Below the pieces are notes generated by a model that saw only the letters and a list, made by a program, of their open reading frames with translations, was not told where the DNA came from and made no database searches. A stretch of 24,223 nt of DNA from an uncultured Bacteroidota bacterium. Lineage in GTDB: Bacteria > Bacteroidota > Bacteroidia > NS11-12g > UBA955. The stretch is taken from assembly GCA_903959115.1 (NCBI GenBank), contig CAJBVU010000054.1, positions 1 to 24,223 on the forward strand. Reading direction: 5' to 3'. Positions 15,874-22,783 of the stretch are shown in pieces. Both the position numbers and the translations under genes were made by a program. The first letter of the stretch is position 1. Each line of letters begins with the position of its first letter.

Positions 15874-17298
15874 TTAGTCTGCTTTATTCAGATTTGAATG
15901 TCTGCGACTGTATAAGAAATAAATGATTACGCCCAAAGTTCCCCAAATAAGGAAAGCGTACCACGTATTTTCGCGCACTTGCGACATCAAGAAAATATTA
16001 AAGGCAACACCCATCGGAGCCACAAAATAGATAAATGGTGTTTTGTATGGACGTTCTAAATCCGGTTGTTTAACTCTAAGAATCAAAACAGCCAAACAAA
16101 CCATTGCAAAGGCTAACAATGTACCCATCGAACACATTTCAGAAACTTTATCGATTGGAGTTAACGCAGAAACAATGGAAACAATAAATCCTACCAAAAT
16201 AGTGCTCTTATAGGGCGTTTTGTATTTAGGGTGAAGTGTTCCGAACATCTTTTTAGGTAACAAGCCATCTTTCGCCATTCCAAGGAAGATTCGCGTTTGA
16301 CCTAGCATCATTACCAACATCACCGACATCAAACCTGCGGTAGCTGCGATTGTAATCAAATAGACAGCCCAATCGATTCCTGCTCCCGCGAATGCAGAGG
16401 CAACCGGTGCCTTTAAATCCAATTCACCGTAAGGAACCATACCCGTTAATACCAAGGAAACTGCGATGTAAAGCAATGTACATATGATAAGCGATGCAAT
16501 AATCGCAAAAGGAACATCTTTCTTCGGATTTATTGCCTCACCAGCCTGTGTAGAAACGGCATCAAATCCAATATAAGCAAAGAAAACAATTGTAGCAGCG
16601 GTAAGTACTCCGCCGACACCAAAGTGAATATGACCGTCATCACCCATTTTTTCTGCAGGGATAAATGGATGCCAATTCGCAGTATCTACATAAAATGAAC
16701 CTGCAATAATCACAAACAACACCACGGCTACTTTCAAGATCACAATGACATTGTTTGTTGAGGCAGCTTCTTTAATTCCTTTTACCAAAATGGCCGTGAT
16801 TACCCAAGTAATTACAAATGCCGGAACATTAAATGCCATTCCGCCATAAGTAACTGGATCATTGATCAAGGCCTCGGGCAAATTGATGTGAAACAAATGG
16901 AGCAATTTTGTAAAGTAACCACTCCACGCCACAGCAACGGTGGTTGCACCCATCATATATTCAAGGATAAGATTCCATCCGATAAACCAGGCAAAAAGCT
17001 CACCCACTGTGCCATAGGCATAGGCGTAAGCGGAACCTTCAACTGGCAAAACAGAAGCAAATTCTGCGTAACACAAAGAGGCGAATAAACACCCGATTCC
17101 AGCAATAACAAAGGCCAATGCCAATGCAGGACCCGCATGGTTATGAGCTGCGATACCCGTTAGTGTGAATATCCCTCCACCTATGATGGCGCCAATTCCC
17201 AAGGATGTTAATCCCCAACGCGTTAAAACACGATTTAAATCATTCTTTTTTGAATCCGCCAAATAGGCAGCAATCGGTTTCTTTCTCCAAATAGACAT
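15874..17298 (-). CDS. CAT/YfnA-type cationic amino-acid transporter (APC family)
   Basis: A 474-residue inner-membrane permease with about 12 helices. After a basic cytoplasmic start (MSIWRKKPIAAYL), helix 1 has GIGAIIGGGIFTLTG (34-48). CYAEFASVLPVEGSAYAYAY and FAWFIGWNLILEYMMGATTVAVAWSGYF are near-diagnostic of the cationic amino-acid transporter (CAT) branch. Further in, FAYIGFDAVSTQAGEAINPKKDVPFAI marks the helix 6 region. Related proteins import arginine, lysine or other amino acids; in annotation they are often called YfnA. The ATG at 17298 is preceded by a -7 box 20 bases upstream, and the gene ends at an intrinsic terminator. It lies directly downstream of kbl but with its own promoter. 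Family sure, substrate inferred only. Confidence 0.9.
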   Translation of the reverse strand: MSIWRKKPIAAYLADSKKNDLNRVLTRWGLTSLGIGAIIGGGIFTLTGIAAHNHAGPALALAFVIAGIGCLFASLCYAEFASVLPVEGSAYAYAYGTVGELFAWFIGWNLILEYMMGATTVAVAWSGYFTKLLHLFHINLPEALINDPVTYGGMAFNVPAFVITWVITAILVKGIKEAASTNNVIVILKVAVVLFVIIAGSFYVDTANWHPFIPAEKMGDDGHIHFGVGGVLTAATIVFFAYIGFDAVSTQAGEAINPKKDVPFAIIASLIICTLLYIAVSLVLTGMVPYGELDLKAPVASAFAGAGIDWAVYLITIAATAGLMSVMLVMMLGQTRIFLGMAKDGLLPKKMFGTLHPKYKTPYKSTILVGFIVSIVSALTPIDKVSEMCSMGTLLAFAMVCLAVLILRVKQPDLERPYKTPFIYFVAPMGVAFNIFLMSQVRENTWYAFLIWGTLGVIIYFLYSRRHSNLNKAD

Positions 17299-17318
17299 GT
17301 TTGATTTTGCTTAAAAGA

Positions 17319-17326
17319 CAAATATA
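17319..17326 (-). promoter_or_regulatory. -7 promoter element (TATATTTG) for the YfnA-type transporter
   Basis: Exact TAnnTTTG on the - strand, 20 bases from the ATG at 17298, with ATTG 20 bases farther upstream as a three-of-four -33 match; that -33 would lie inside the end of kbl. Confidence 0.5.
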
Positions 17327-17331
17327 GGGAT

Positions 17332-18528
17332 TTAGGCAATTACACCCAATGCTTTACCCACTTTGGTAAATGCCGCAACTGCTTTGTCGATGTGCTCAAA
17401 TTCATGCGCCGCACTCAACTGTACACGAATTCTGGCTTGATCTCTTGGTACTACTGGGAAGAAAAATCCGATGACATAGATTCCCTCAGCCAACAACGCA
17501 TTAGCCATGTCCTGACTCAACTTCGCATCGTATAACATTACGGGTACGATGGCACTGTCGCCGTCCTTAATATCAAACCCCGCGGCTTTAATCCCCGCCT
17601 TAAATCGTTTTACATTCTCCTCCAATTTGTCGCGCAACGATGTGGTCTCATTCAACATTTTCAATACCTCGATGCTCGCACCTACGATGCTTGGAGCCAA
17701 TGAATTTGAGAACAAATAGGGACGACTTCTCTGGCGTAATAGTTCGATAATTTCCTTTCTACCCGTAGTATAGCCACCCATGGCACCACCCAAAGCTTTT
17801 CCCAAAGTGCCCGTGATGATATCAACTCTACCCATCACATTGCAATATTCTGGAGTTCCGCGACCGGTAGCGCCAATGAAACCGGCGGCATGACATTCAT
17901 CGGTCATTACCATCGCATCATATTTGTCCGCCAAATCACAAATTTTATCGAGTTGAGCTACATAACCATCCATCGAGAAAACACCATCGGTAACCACCAA
18001 GATATAGCGAGCTCCTTTTTCACGAGCAGCGATCAATTGGGTTTCGAGATCAGCCATGTTGTTGTTTTCATAGCGGAAACGCATCGCCTTACACAAACGA
18101 ACGCCATCAATAATAGAAGCGTGGTTTAAACTATCCGAAATAATGGCATCCTGCTCACCCAATAATGGTTCAAAAACACCTCCGTTTGCATCAAAAGCCG
18201 CGGCATACAATATTGTATCCTCAGTGCCATAAAACTCGGCTATTTTGGCCTCCAAATCCTTGTGAATGTCTTGGGTACCGCAAATAAATCGCACACTGCT
18301 CATACCAAATCCATGGGTATCAATGGCTCGTTTGGCAGCATCCAAAACCCTCGGATGACTGCTTAAGCCCAAATAATTATTGGCACAAAAATTCACAACC
18401 TCACTGCCATCTGCCAATTTAATTACGGCGTCTTGCGGGGTTGTAATGATGCGTTCTTTTTTGAATAATCCGGCTTCTTCGATGCTTTTCAGCTCAGCCG
18501 CCAAGTGTTGTTTAATGGCTCCGTACAT
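17332..18528 (-). CDS. kbl: Glycine C-acetyltransferase (2-amino-3-ketobutyrate CoA ligase)
   Basis: A PLP enzyme of the alpha-oxoamine synthase family that splits 2-amino-3-ketobutyrate with CoA into glycine and acetyl-CoA, the second step of threonine breakdown by the dehydrogenase route. The 398 residues match the E. coli enzyme in length, and the PLP lysine in TGTLGKALGGAMGG falls at K244, the same number as in E. coli Kbl as I recall it. Also visible are CANNYLGLSSHP (48-59), SDSLNHASIIDG (131-142) and TDECHAAGFIGATGRG (209-224, with D210 and H213 contacting the cofactor). The ATG at 18528 follows a -7 box by 14 bases. Threonine dehydrogenase is not in the window. The neighbouring amino-acid transporters suit an amino-acid catabolic setting. 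Paralogues such as BioF or serine palmitoyltransferase are less likely, since length and sequence agree with Kbl throughout. Confidence 0.94.
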   Translation of the reverse strand: MYGAIKQHLAAELKSIEEAGLFKKERIITTPQDAVIKLADGSEVVNFCANNYLGLSSHPRVLDAAKRAIDTHGFGMSSVRFICGTQDIHKDLEAKIAEFYGTEDTILYAAAFDANGGVFEPLLGEQDAIISDSLNHASIIDGVRLCKAMRFRYENNNMADLETQLIAAREKGARYILVVTDGVFSMDGYVAQLDKICDLADKYDAMVMTDECHAAGFIGATGRGTPEYCNVMGRVDIITGTLGKALGGAMGGYTTGRKEIIELLRQRSRPYLFSNSLAPSIVGASIEVLKMLNETTSLRDKLEENVKRFKAGIKAAGFDIKDGDSAIVPVMLYDAKLSQDMANALLAEGIYVIGFFFPVVPRDQARIRVQLSAAHEFEHIDKAVAAFTKVGKALGVIA

Positions 18529-18542
18529 AGGTCTTTAAAAGA

Positions 18543-18550
18543 CAAAAATA
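18543..18550 (-). promoter_or_regulatory. -7 promoter element (TATTTTTG) for kbl
   Basis: Exact TAnnTTTG on the - strand, 14 bases from the kbl ATG, in the 40-base gap after the GH3-family gene. No clear -33 TTTG. Confidence 0.5.
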
Positions 18551-18568
18551 CAATTTTAACCCTTAATG

Positions 18569-20065
18569 TTAACCCATCGAGGCCTTGATTTCCTCAATCA
18601 CCTTGCGATCATTACTCAAACGGGGCACTTTGTTCTGTCCGCCCAACTTTCCTTTCGATTTCAACCAATCATGAAACGTGTTCTTTGGTACCGAAATCAC
18701 CTTGGGTAGCTTCATTACGATATCTCCTTGGCGCTTTGCCTGATAGTCTTCATTTGTTTGTTTTAATGCTGTGTCCAACACTCGGATAAACTCCTCTAAC
18801 GATTTGGGCTCTTTGCTAAATTCAATCAGCCATTCATGGCCTGCATCCGCTTGGTCCGACAAATAAATGGGCCCCGCTGAATAGTCAGTTACTATCGCTG
18901 CCGTTTCCTTTGATGCAATTGCGATGGCCGACTCCGCATTTTCAATCACCAACTCCTCACCAAAAGCATTGATAAACAATTTGGTTCTACCCGTAATTTT
19001 AAAGGTGTAAGGCTTAGTATCCGTAAAGATGATGGTATCGCCAATAATATATCGCCACAACCCGCCCACCGTGGTTATTACCATGGCATAATTCACACCA
19101 ATCACTACATCGCTCAATGGAATGATGTAATCAGCGCCCTTTGAAACCGGATAAAATTCGTAAAAAATTCCGTGATGAGTCATTAGCAACAAATCGGATT
19201 TTCCGGGTGACGCTTGCAATCCGAAAAAGCCTTCGCTTGCATTGTAGGTCTCAAAATAATTCATCTTGTTGGATGGAATCAGCGACCTAAATTGATCTTT
19301 ATAAGGCTCAAAACTCACACCTCCATGCAAAAAGAGCTCTAAGTTTGGCCATATTTCAAGAATGTTATTTTTCCCTGTGATTTCTAACAATCGATTTAAA
19401 AGTACCAAGGTCCAAGTTGGAACACCGCTCATGCTTGTCACGTTTTCCTGGTAAACCGATTGCGCCATTTTCTCCAATTTCTCCTCCCAATTTTCCATCA
19501 TGGCAATTTCCATATCTGGCGTACTTTTCCAATTCACCCAAGCCGGCAAATGATTCATCAAAACAGCACTCAAATCGCCATAAAACGCATTTTGATTTAA
19601 CTCGTTCACCCTATGACTTCCGCCTATTAGCAAACCCTTGCCTTTAAAAATCTCTGTTTCAGGAAAAAAGCCACAATATTGTGTCAGCGTTTCTCTGCTA
19701 CATTCGTAATGATTGTATTCCAAACTCTCAAAACTCATGGGAATAAACTTCGCTACATTACTCGTTGTTCCGCTACTCTTGGCATACCAAACAATATCGC
19801 TAGGCCACAACAATTGCTGCTCCCCAGCCATATTGCGATCAATCCAAGGCTTTAAATCTTCATATACTACAACTGGAACCTTGGCACAAAAATCCTCATA
19901 TGTGGTTTTTTCAGAAATTTGATAATTTTCACCATAACGCGTATTCGACAGACGCTCAATCAATTCTACAAACAACTCTTCTTGTTTTAGATTGGCTCGA
20001 TCCAAATTCTCACGCAAGTCCTCACTGCGTTGCTTAAAATACCAATTGATAACAGGTGAAATCAT
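18569..20065 (-). CDS. GH3 auxin-responsive-promoter family protein (ANL-type acyl-adenylating amide synthetase)
   Basis: 498 residues of the GH3 family, whose plant members adenylate a carboxylic acid and join it to an amino acid; bacterial members occur in many Bacteroidota with unproven substrates. Visible motifs: the phosphate loop YAKSSGTTSNVAKFIPMS (residues 94-111), TSMSGVPTWTLVLLNRLLE, FLHGGVSFEPY (245-255), the adenine-site YNASEGFFG (274-282), WRYIIGDTI (337-345) and the hinge ITGRTKLFINAFGEEL (357-372) leading to the C-terminal lid. All ANL core motifs look intact, so it is probably an active adenylating enzyme. Its ATG overlaps the stop of the upstream ABC ATPase (ATGA), making it the last gene of a five-gene operon that also encodes a PlsC-like acyltransferase. 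An acyl-amino-acid product is a reasonable guess, not shown. Confidence 0.88.
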   Translation of the reverse strand: MISPVINWYFKQRSEDLRENLDRANLKQEELFVELIERLSNTRYGENYQISEKTTYEDFCAKVPVVVYEDLKPWIDRNMAGEQQLLWPSDIVWYAKSSGTTSNVAKFIPMSFESLEYNHYECSRETLTQYCGFFPETEIFKGKGLLIGGSHRVNELNQNAFYGDLSAVLMNHLPAWVNWKSTPDMEIAMMENWEEKLEKMAQSVYQENVTSMSGVPTWTLVLLNRLLEITGKNNILEIWPNLELFLHGGVSFEPYKDQFRSLIPSNKMNYFETYNASEGFFGLQASPGKSDLLLMTHHGIFYEFYPVSKGADYIIPLSDVVIGVNYAMVITTVGGLWRYIIGDTIIFTDTKPYTFKITGRTKLFINAFGEELVIENAESAIAIASKETAAIVTDYSAGPIYLSDQADAGHEWLIEFSKEPKSLEEFIRVLDTALKQTNEDYQAKRQGDIVMKLPKVISVPKNTFHDWLKSKGKLGGQNKVPRLSNDRKVIEEIKASMG

Positions 20066-20736
20066 GGTTCAATCAGTCCATCTCTGAGGCGCATGATTTT
20101 TTTTGCATGCTTTGCGATGTCTTCTTCGTGTGTAACCAACACAATTGTATTCCCCGCAGCATGAATTTCTTCAAACAATGCCATGATCTCATGAGATGTT
20201 TGTGTATCTAAGTTTCCCGTAGGCTCATCCGCAAGCAATAAACTTGGATTGTTGATTAATGCCCTAGCCACCGCAACCCGTTGTCTTTGACCGCCCGATA
20301 ATTCGTTGGGCTTATGATGAAATCGATCGCCTAGTCCCACCTTGTTTAATGTCTCCGCAGCCCTTTCATTTCGCTCTTTTAAGGGTATGCCGGCATACAC
20401 CAAAGGCAATGCAACATTCTCTAATGCAGTTAATCGCGTCAGTAAATTGAACGTTTGAAATACAAATCCAATTTCGTCATTCCTAACCTTACTTAAGTCC
20501 ACATCGCTCATCTTACTAACTTCCTTAGCGTTGAGCCAATATTCTCCCTGCGATGGCGTATCCAAACAGCCAATTACATTCATCAATGTGCTCTTGCCAG
20601 ACCCCGAAGGCCCCATCAAGGCAACATATTCACCCCTCTGAATATCTAAGTCGATTTTTTTCAGGGCATGCACCGTCTGAGCCCCTAAAACATAAGTCTT
20701 ACGAATGTTCGATAACGATATTAATGCCCTAGACAT
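20062..20736 (-). CDS. LolD/MacB-type ABC transporter ATP-binding protein
   Basis: A 224-residue soluble ATPase subunit with every catalytic motif: Walker A GPSGSGKST (42-50), Q-loop FVFQTFNLL (Q94), signature LSGGQRQRVA (146-155), Walker B LLLADEP (D170, E171), D-loop GNLD and H-loop VTHE (H203). The YVALMGPSGSGKSTLMNVIGCLD and NLLTRLTALENVALP stretches place it in the LolD/MacB/FtsE-like group, which works with MacB-fold membrane partners on lipoproteins, peptides or envelope stress. No permease gene is in the window, so the partner must be encoded elsewhere. It overlaps gatC by 8 bases upstream and the GH3 gene by 4 downstream, indicating tight co-translation. Which LolD-like function it serves is open. 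Confidence 0.9.
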   Translation of the reverse strand: MSRALISLSNIRKTYVLGAQTVHALKKIDLDIQRGEYVALMGPSGSGKSTLMNVIGCLDTPSQGEYWLNAKEVSKMSDVDLSKVRNDEIGFVFQTFNLLTRLTALENVALPLVYAGIPLKERNERAAETLNKVGLGDRFHHKPNELSGGQRQRVAVARALINNPSLLLADEPTGNLDTQTSHEIMALFEEIHAAGNTIVLVTHEEDIAKHAKKIMRLRDGLIEP

Positions 20737-21025
20737 TACCGTCGATTACTTTGGGAACCCTGAAAAAATCACTATCACTTTTGGGCGCATTTTTTAACGC
20801 TTCCTCATGGGTAATAGTCTGAACAATAACGTCATCTCGTAAAATAGTATGACTATCTGTAAGATAAATCAATGGTTCAACCCCTTCCGTGTCAACAGAT
20901 TTTAACTGTTCACACATCCCTAAGATTTTCTCGAGATCCTCTTGCATCTTTAGCAATGCAGGGCCTTCAAATCGCAATCTTGCCAAATGGGCCAATTCCT
21001 TTACGCGTTGTTCTGTGATTTTCAT
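20729..21025 (-). CDS. gatC: Asp-tRNA(Asn)/Glu-tRNA(Gln) amidotransferase subunit C
   Basis: The 98-residue GatC, the small subunit that wraps around GatA and GatB in the enzyme converting Glu-tRNA(Gln) and/or Asp-tRNA(Asn) to the amide form. Family pattern: the N-terminal KITEQRVKELAHLARLRF helix, LEKILGMCEQLKSVDTEGVEPLIY, and the C-terminal LRDDVI...ALKNAPKSDSDFFRVPKVI. Length is normal. The ATG at 21025 overlaps the plsC-like stop (ATGA) and the stop overlaps the ABC ATPase start by 8 bases, so it is locked into the operon. gatA and gatB are not in the window, which is usual when the subunits are scattered. Call is secure. Confidence 0.95.
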   Translation of the reverse strand: MKITEQRVKELAHLARLRFEGPALLKMQEDLEKILGMCEQLKSVDTEGVEPLIYLTDSHTILRDDVIVQTITHEEALKNAPKSDSDFFRVPKVIDGNV

Positions 21026-21759
21026 AATACGCCTACTGATTTCAGTTGTGAAGATATAACATCATAGACCTTTTGTTGCAGTGTTGGGATATCCTCTAAC
21101 GACAAACCTTTGGTTTCAATCGGTGTATGCACAAACATCCTCATTTTTCCCGGCGATCCCTTAAAATTATCGATGTCAAATCTGTCCAAATTGTCTGGCA
21201 ATGTAACAGGAACAATAGGCACTTGCTTTTCAATGGCTAAACGAAATGCCCCGGCTTTAAATGGAAATTTAATTTTTGGTGCATCATGAGGAATTCGGCC
21301 TTCAGGATAAATAATAAGATTTGCCCCCAATCTATCCATTTGCTCGCCTGCCTCTACATAAGCTCTATGTGATCCCCTAATACTCTCACGCTTTACAGCA
21401 ATATCTAGAGTTCTAAACCAAATGCCAAAAAGTGGAATCTCTGCAAGTTCGGCTTTGCCCATAAAGAAGTTAAACCCAGGCAAAAAACTTCCACAACATA
21501 CAATATCAATGTAAGAGATATGATTTGCACAAAATACGAATTGTTGATTTTTTGGCAATGGCGATTCATATGTCACCTTGGGTATGATAAATCCCAAATA
21601 ACAACAAGTTGTACCCCAAAACCGACGTAAATAATGCGCATATCTGTACGTTTTTGGTGAAATAAACAAAAACAACAAGGGAATATATATCAATAAAAAG
21701 ATCACAACGAACCAAAGGCCCGCCCATACCAACCAAAGTATTGTTAGAAATTTCCTCAT
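21022..21759 (-). CDS. plsC: PlsC-like 1-acylglycerol-3-phosphate/lysophospholipid acyltransferase
   Basis: A 245-residue membrane-bound acyltransferase that by family transfers a fatty acyl group to lysophosphatidic acid or a similar lysolipid. An N-terminal membrane segment (about 8-33) precedes the four PlsC blocks: the catalytic HX4D as NHISYID (H80, D85), GKAELAEIPLFGIWF (101-115), YPEGRIP (151-157) and the IVPVTLP region (182-188). The third block is the EGxxP variant rather than the textbook EGTRS; from memory this variant is common in Bacteroidota paralogues, so the acceptor may not be lysophosphatidic acid. It starts 11 bases after the DUF4199 gene and overlaps gatC by 4. Acyltransferase fold certain, exact substrate open; it could instead be an ornithine/glycine-lipid acyltransferase. 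Confidence 0.88.
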   Translation of the reverse strand: MRKFLTILWLVWAGLWFVVIFLLIYIPLLFLFISPKTYRYAHYLRRFWGTTCCYLGFIIPKVTYESPLPKNQQFVFCANHISYIDIVCCGSFLPGFNFFMGKAELAEIPLFGIWFRTLDIAVKRESIRGSHRAYVEAGEQMDRLGANLIIYPEGRIPHDAPKIKFPFKAGAFRLAIEKQVPIVPVTLPDNLDRFDIDNFKGSPGKMRMFVHTPIETKGLSLEDIPTLQQKVYDVISSQLKSVGVL

Positions 21760-21770
21760 AGGCTACGAAA

Positions 21771-22301
21771 CTATGATGTTTGCTTGTAGTTCCAAACAAA
21801 AACTATCAGACATACAACCATTCCCGTAGAAACACACATCATCAATTCAAAACCGCCAAAGGCAGATGGGCCAATTTTGACCTCAAAATTCTCTTTTAAT
21901 GTGGATTTTTGCTTTGCCTTGTCTGCTACCAAAACAGATTCATCTCCATCAACCGACTTGTCGATGGCTGCATACTGAAGCGACCGCCAATCTTGTATGA
22001 TTTCCTTCTTATTATTATAAATATGCTGATAAGCAGCAATGTTTGTTCCGGCCATAATGAGCGACATCATCAAGGATAAGAACAAGGCTTTCCCCATATT
22101 GATTGGAGAATCACTCTGCGCTTTCATCAAACTCTTCACAAACAGATATACACCAATACCGGGAATTACCAGATTAAAAAACATCGGGAAAAAGGCTGCG
22201 GCAGAATTGGAACGATACAAACCATTCAGATATTGAACCAATAACATAGAGGCGCTCAATGAACCAAAAGCAATCCCGTAAATAAATACACGTTTAAACA
22301 C
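21771..22301 (-). CDS. DUF4199 family membrane protein (GTG start)
   Basis: A protein of unknown function, 176 residues from the chosen start. The ORF is open to a TTG at 22343, but an exact -7 promoter box (22306-22313) lies between that TTG and an in-frame GTG at 22301. The GTG gives MFKRVFIYGIAFG, a typical DUF4199 N-terminus. Four hydrophobic helices are visible (roughly residues 4-25, 35-55, 70-92 and 150-172), with a soluble, lysine- and acid-rich loop between helices 3 and 4 (about 93-145, NNKKEIIQDW ... KSTLKENFEVK). DUF4199 proteins are four-helix membrane proteins limited largely to Bacteroidota. This is the first gene of the operon with the acyltransferase, gatC, ABC ATPase and GH3 protein; the short gap (10 bases) suggests coupling. 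Confidence 0.8.
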   Translation of the reverse strand: MFKRVFIYGIAFGSLSASMLLVQYLNGLYRSNSAAAFFPMFFNLVIPGIGVYLFVKSLMKAQSDSPINMGKALFLSLMMSLIMAGTNIAAYQHIYNNKKEIIQDWRSLQYAAIDKSVDGDESVLVADKAKQKSTLKENFEVKIGPSAFGGFELMMCVSTGMVVCLIVFVWNYKQTS

Positions 22302-22305
22302 CGTA

Positions 22306-22313
22306 CAAAAATA
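22306..22313 (-). promoter_or_regulatory. -7 promoter element (TATTTTTG) for the DUF4199-GH3 operon
   Basis: Exact TAnnTTTG on the - strand, 4 bases upstream of the GTG at 22301. It predicts a leaderless operon mRNA and decides the start codon of the first gene. Confidence 0.5.
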
Positions 22314-22364
22314 GGAAAAGGAAGGGCAAAACCCGTCCCACAAAAAAACTAAGCAATTCTTGAA

Positions 22365-22676
22365 TTACGCGTAATCGTCGTCCTGACGATCGTACTCATC
22401 AAAATTGTACTCAGGCAACAAAGTAGTTTTCACGTGACCAATGGTTTCAGCCAAACCATCACTGAACTTATTGAAGTCCTCTTTGTACAAATGAATCTTC
22501 ATTTTAACAAAATTGCCATCGTCAAATTTACTGCGCTTACTTTCCGTAATCGTGATGTAATAATCATTGTTACGAGTAGCTTTTACATCAAAAAAGTAAG
22601 TCCGTTTTCCAGCACGAACTCGCTTTGAAAAGATCTCTTCTTGAGAATCTCTGTTGTAATTTTCTTCCTGCATCAT
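22365..22676 (-). CDS. DUF3276/PUR-alpha-like nucleic-acid-binding protein
   Basis: A 103-residue soluble protein of the PUR-alpha/DUF3276 family. Its best known bacterial relative, BpuR of Borrelia, binds single-stranded DNA and RNA as a dimer and modulates expression. Features: the beta-strand and aromatic pattern KRVRAGKRTYFFDVKATRNN, YYITITESKRS and KMKIHLYKEDFNKF, then a helix DGLAETIGHVKTTLL and an acidic tail (FDEYDRQDDDYA). The frame opens at a TTG (22712), but the ATG at 22676 gives the family-like start MMQEENYNRDSQ; a second ATG follows directly at 22673. The leader contains a 15-base palindrome (22691-22705), which could be a binding site for this protein or another regulator. It lies between the ABC exporter gene and the DUF4199 operon on the same strand. 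Family call good; target unknown. Confidence 0.88.
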   Translation of the reverse strand: MMQEENYNRDSQEEIFSKRVRAGKRTYFFDVKATRNNDYYITITESKRSKFDDGNFVKMKIHLYKEDFNKFSDGLAETIGHVKTTLLPEYNFDEYDRQDDDYA

Positions 22677-22690
22677 CTTCTTTTTATTCA

Positions 22691-22705
22691 GAGAAATTAT
22701 TTCTC
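22691..22705 (-). promoter_or_regulatory. Palindrome in the leader of the DUF3276 gene
   Basis: GAGAAATTATTTCTC is a perfect inverted repeat (7-base arms around one base) located 14 bases upstream of the ATG at 22676 and just downstream of a -7-like box. As RNA it can form a 5-base-pair stem with a five-base loop. Operator or RNA regulatory element is inference. Confidence 0.4.
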
Positions 22706-22709
22706 GTGG

Positions 22710-22717
22710 CAAATATG
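22710..22717 (-). promoter_or_regulatory. -7-like promoter element (CATATTTG) for the DUF3276 gene
   Basis: Five of six fixed positions of TAnnTTTG, 33 bases from the ATG at 22676. Upstream at 22743-22759 lies the all-A/T inverted repeat AAAATTA-TTA-TAATTTT. That repeat could be an UP-like element or a weak terminator of the exporter gene; the 107-base gap holds nothing else recognised. Confidence 0.35.
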
Positions 22718-22783
22718 CAAAAATTATTGAGGTTGTGTATATAAAATTATTATAATTTTTTAAGAAGTGTCAATTCTACGCTT

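Noticed and set aside
22314..22364. T-tract (seven T on the - strand) after the DUF3276 gene as terminator
   Set aside because: No stem longer than three pairs directly before the T-run; the GGG/CCC hairpin farther on lacks a clean T-run.
11963..22783. AATTCTACGCTT present at both 11963-11974 and 22772-22783
   Set aside because: A 12-base match is expected by chance many times in 24 kb; the flanks are unrelated.
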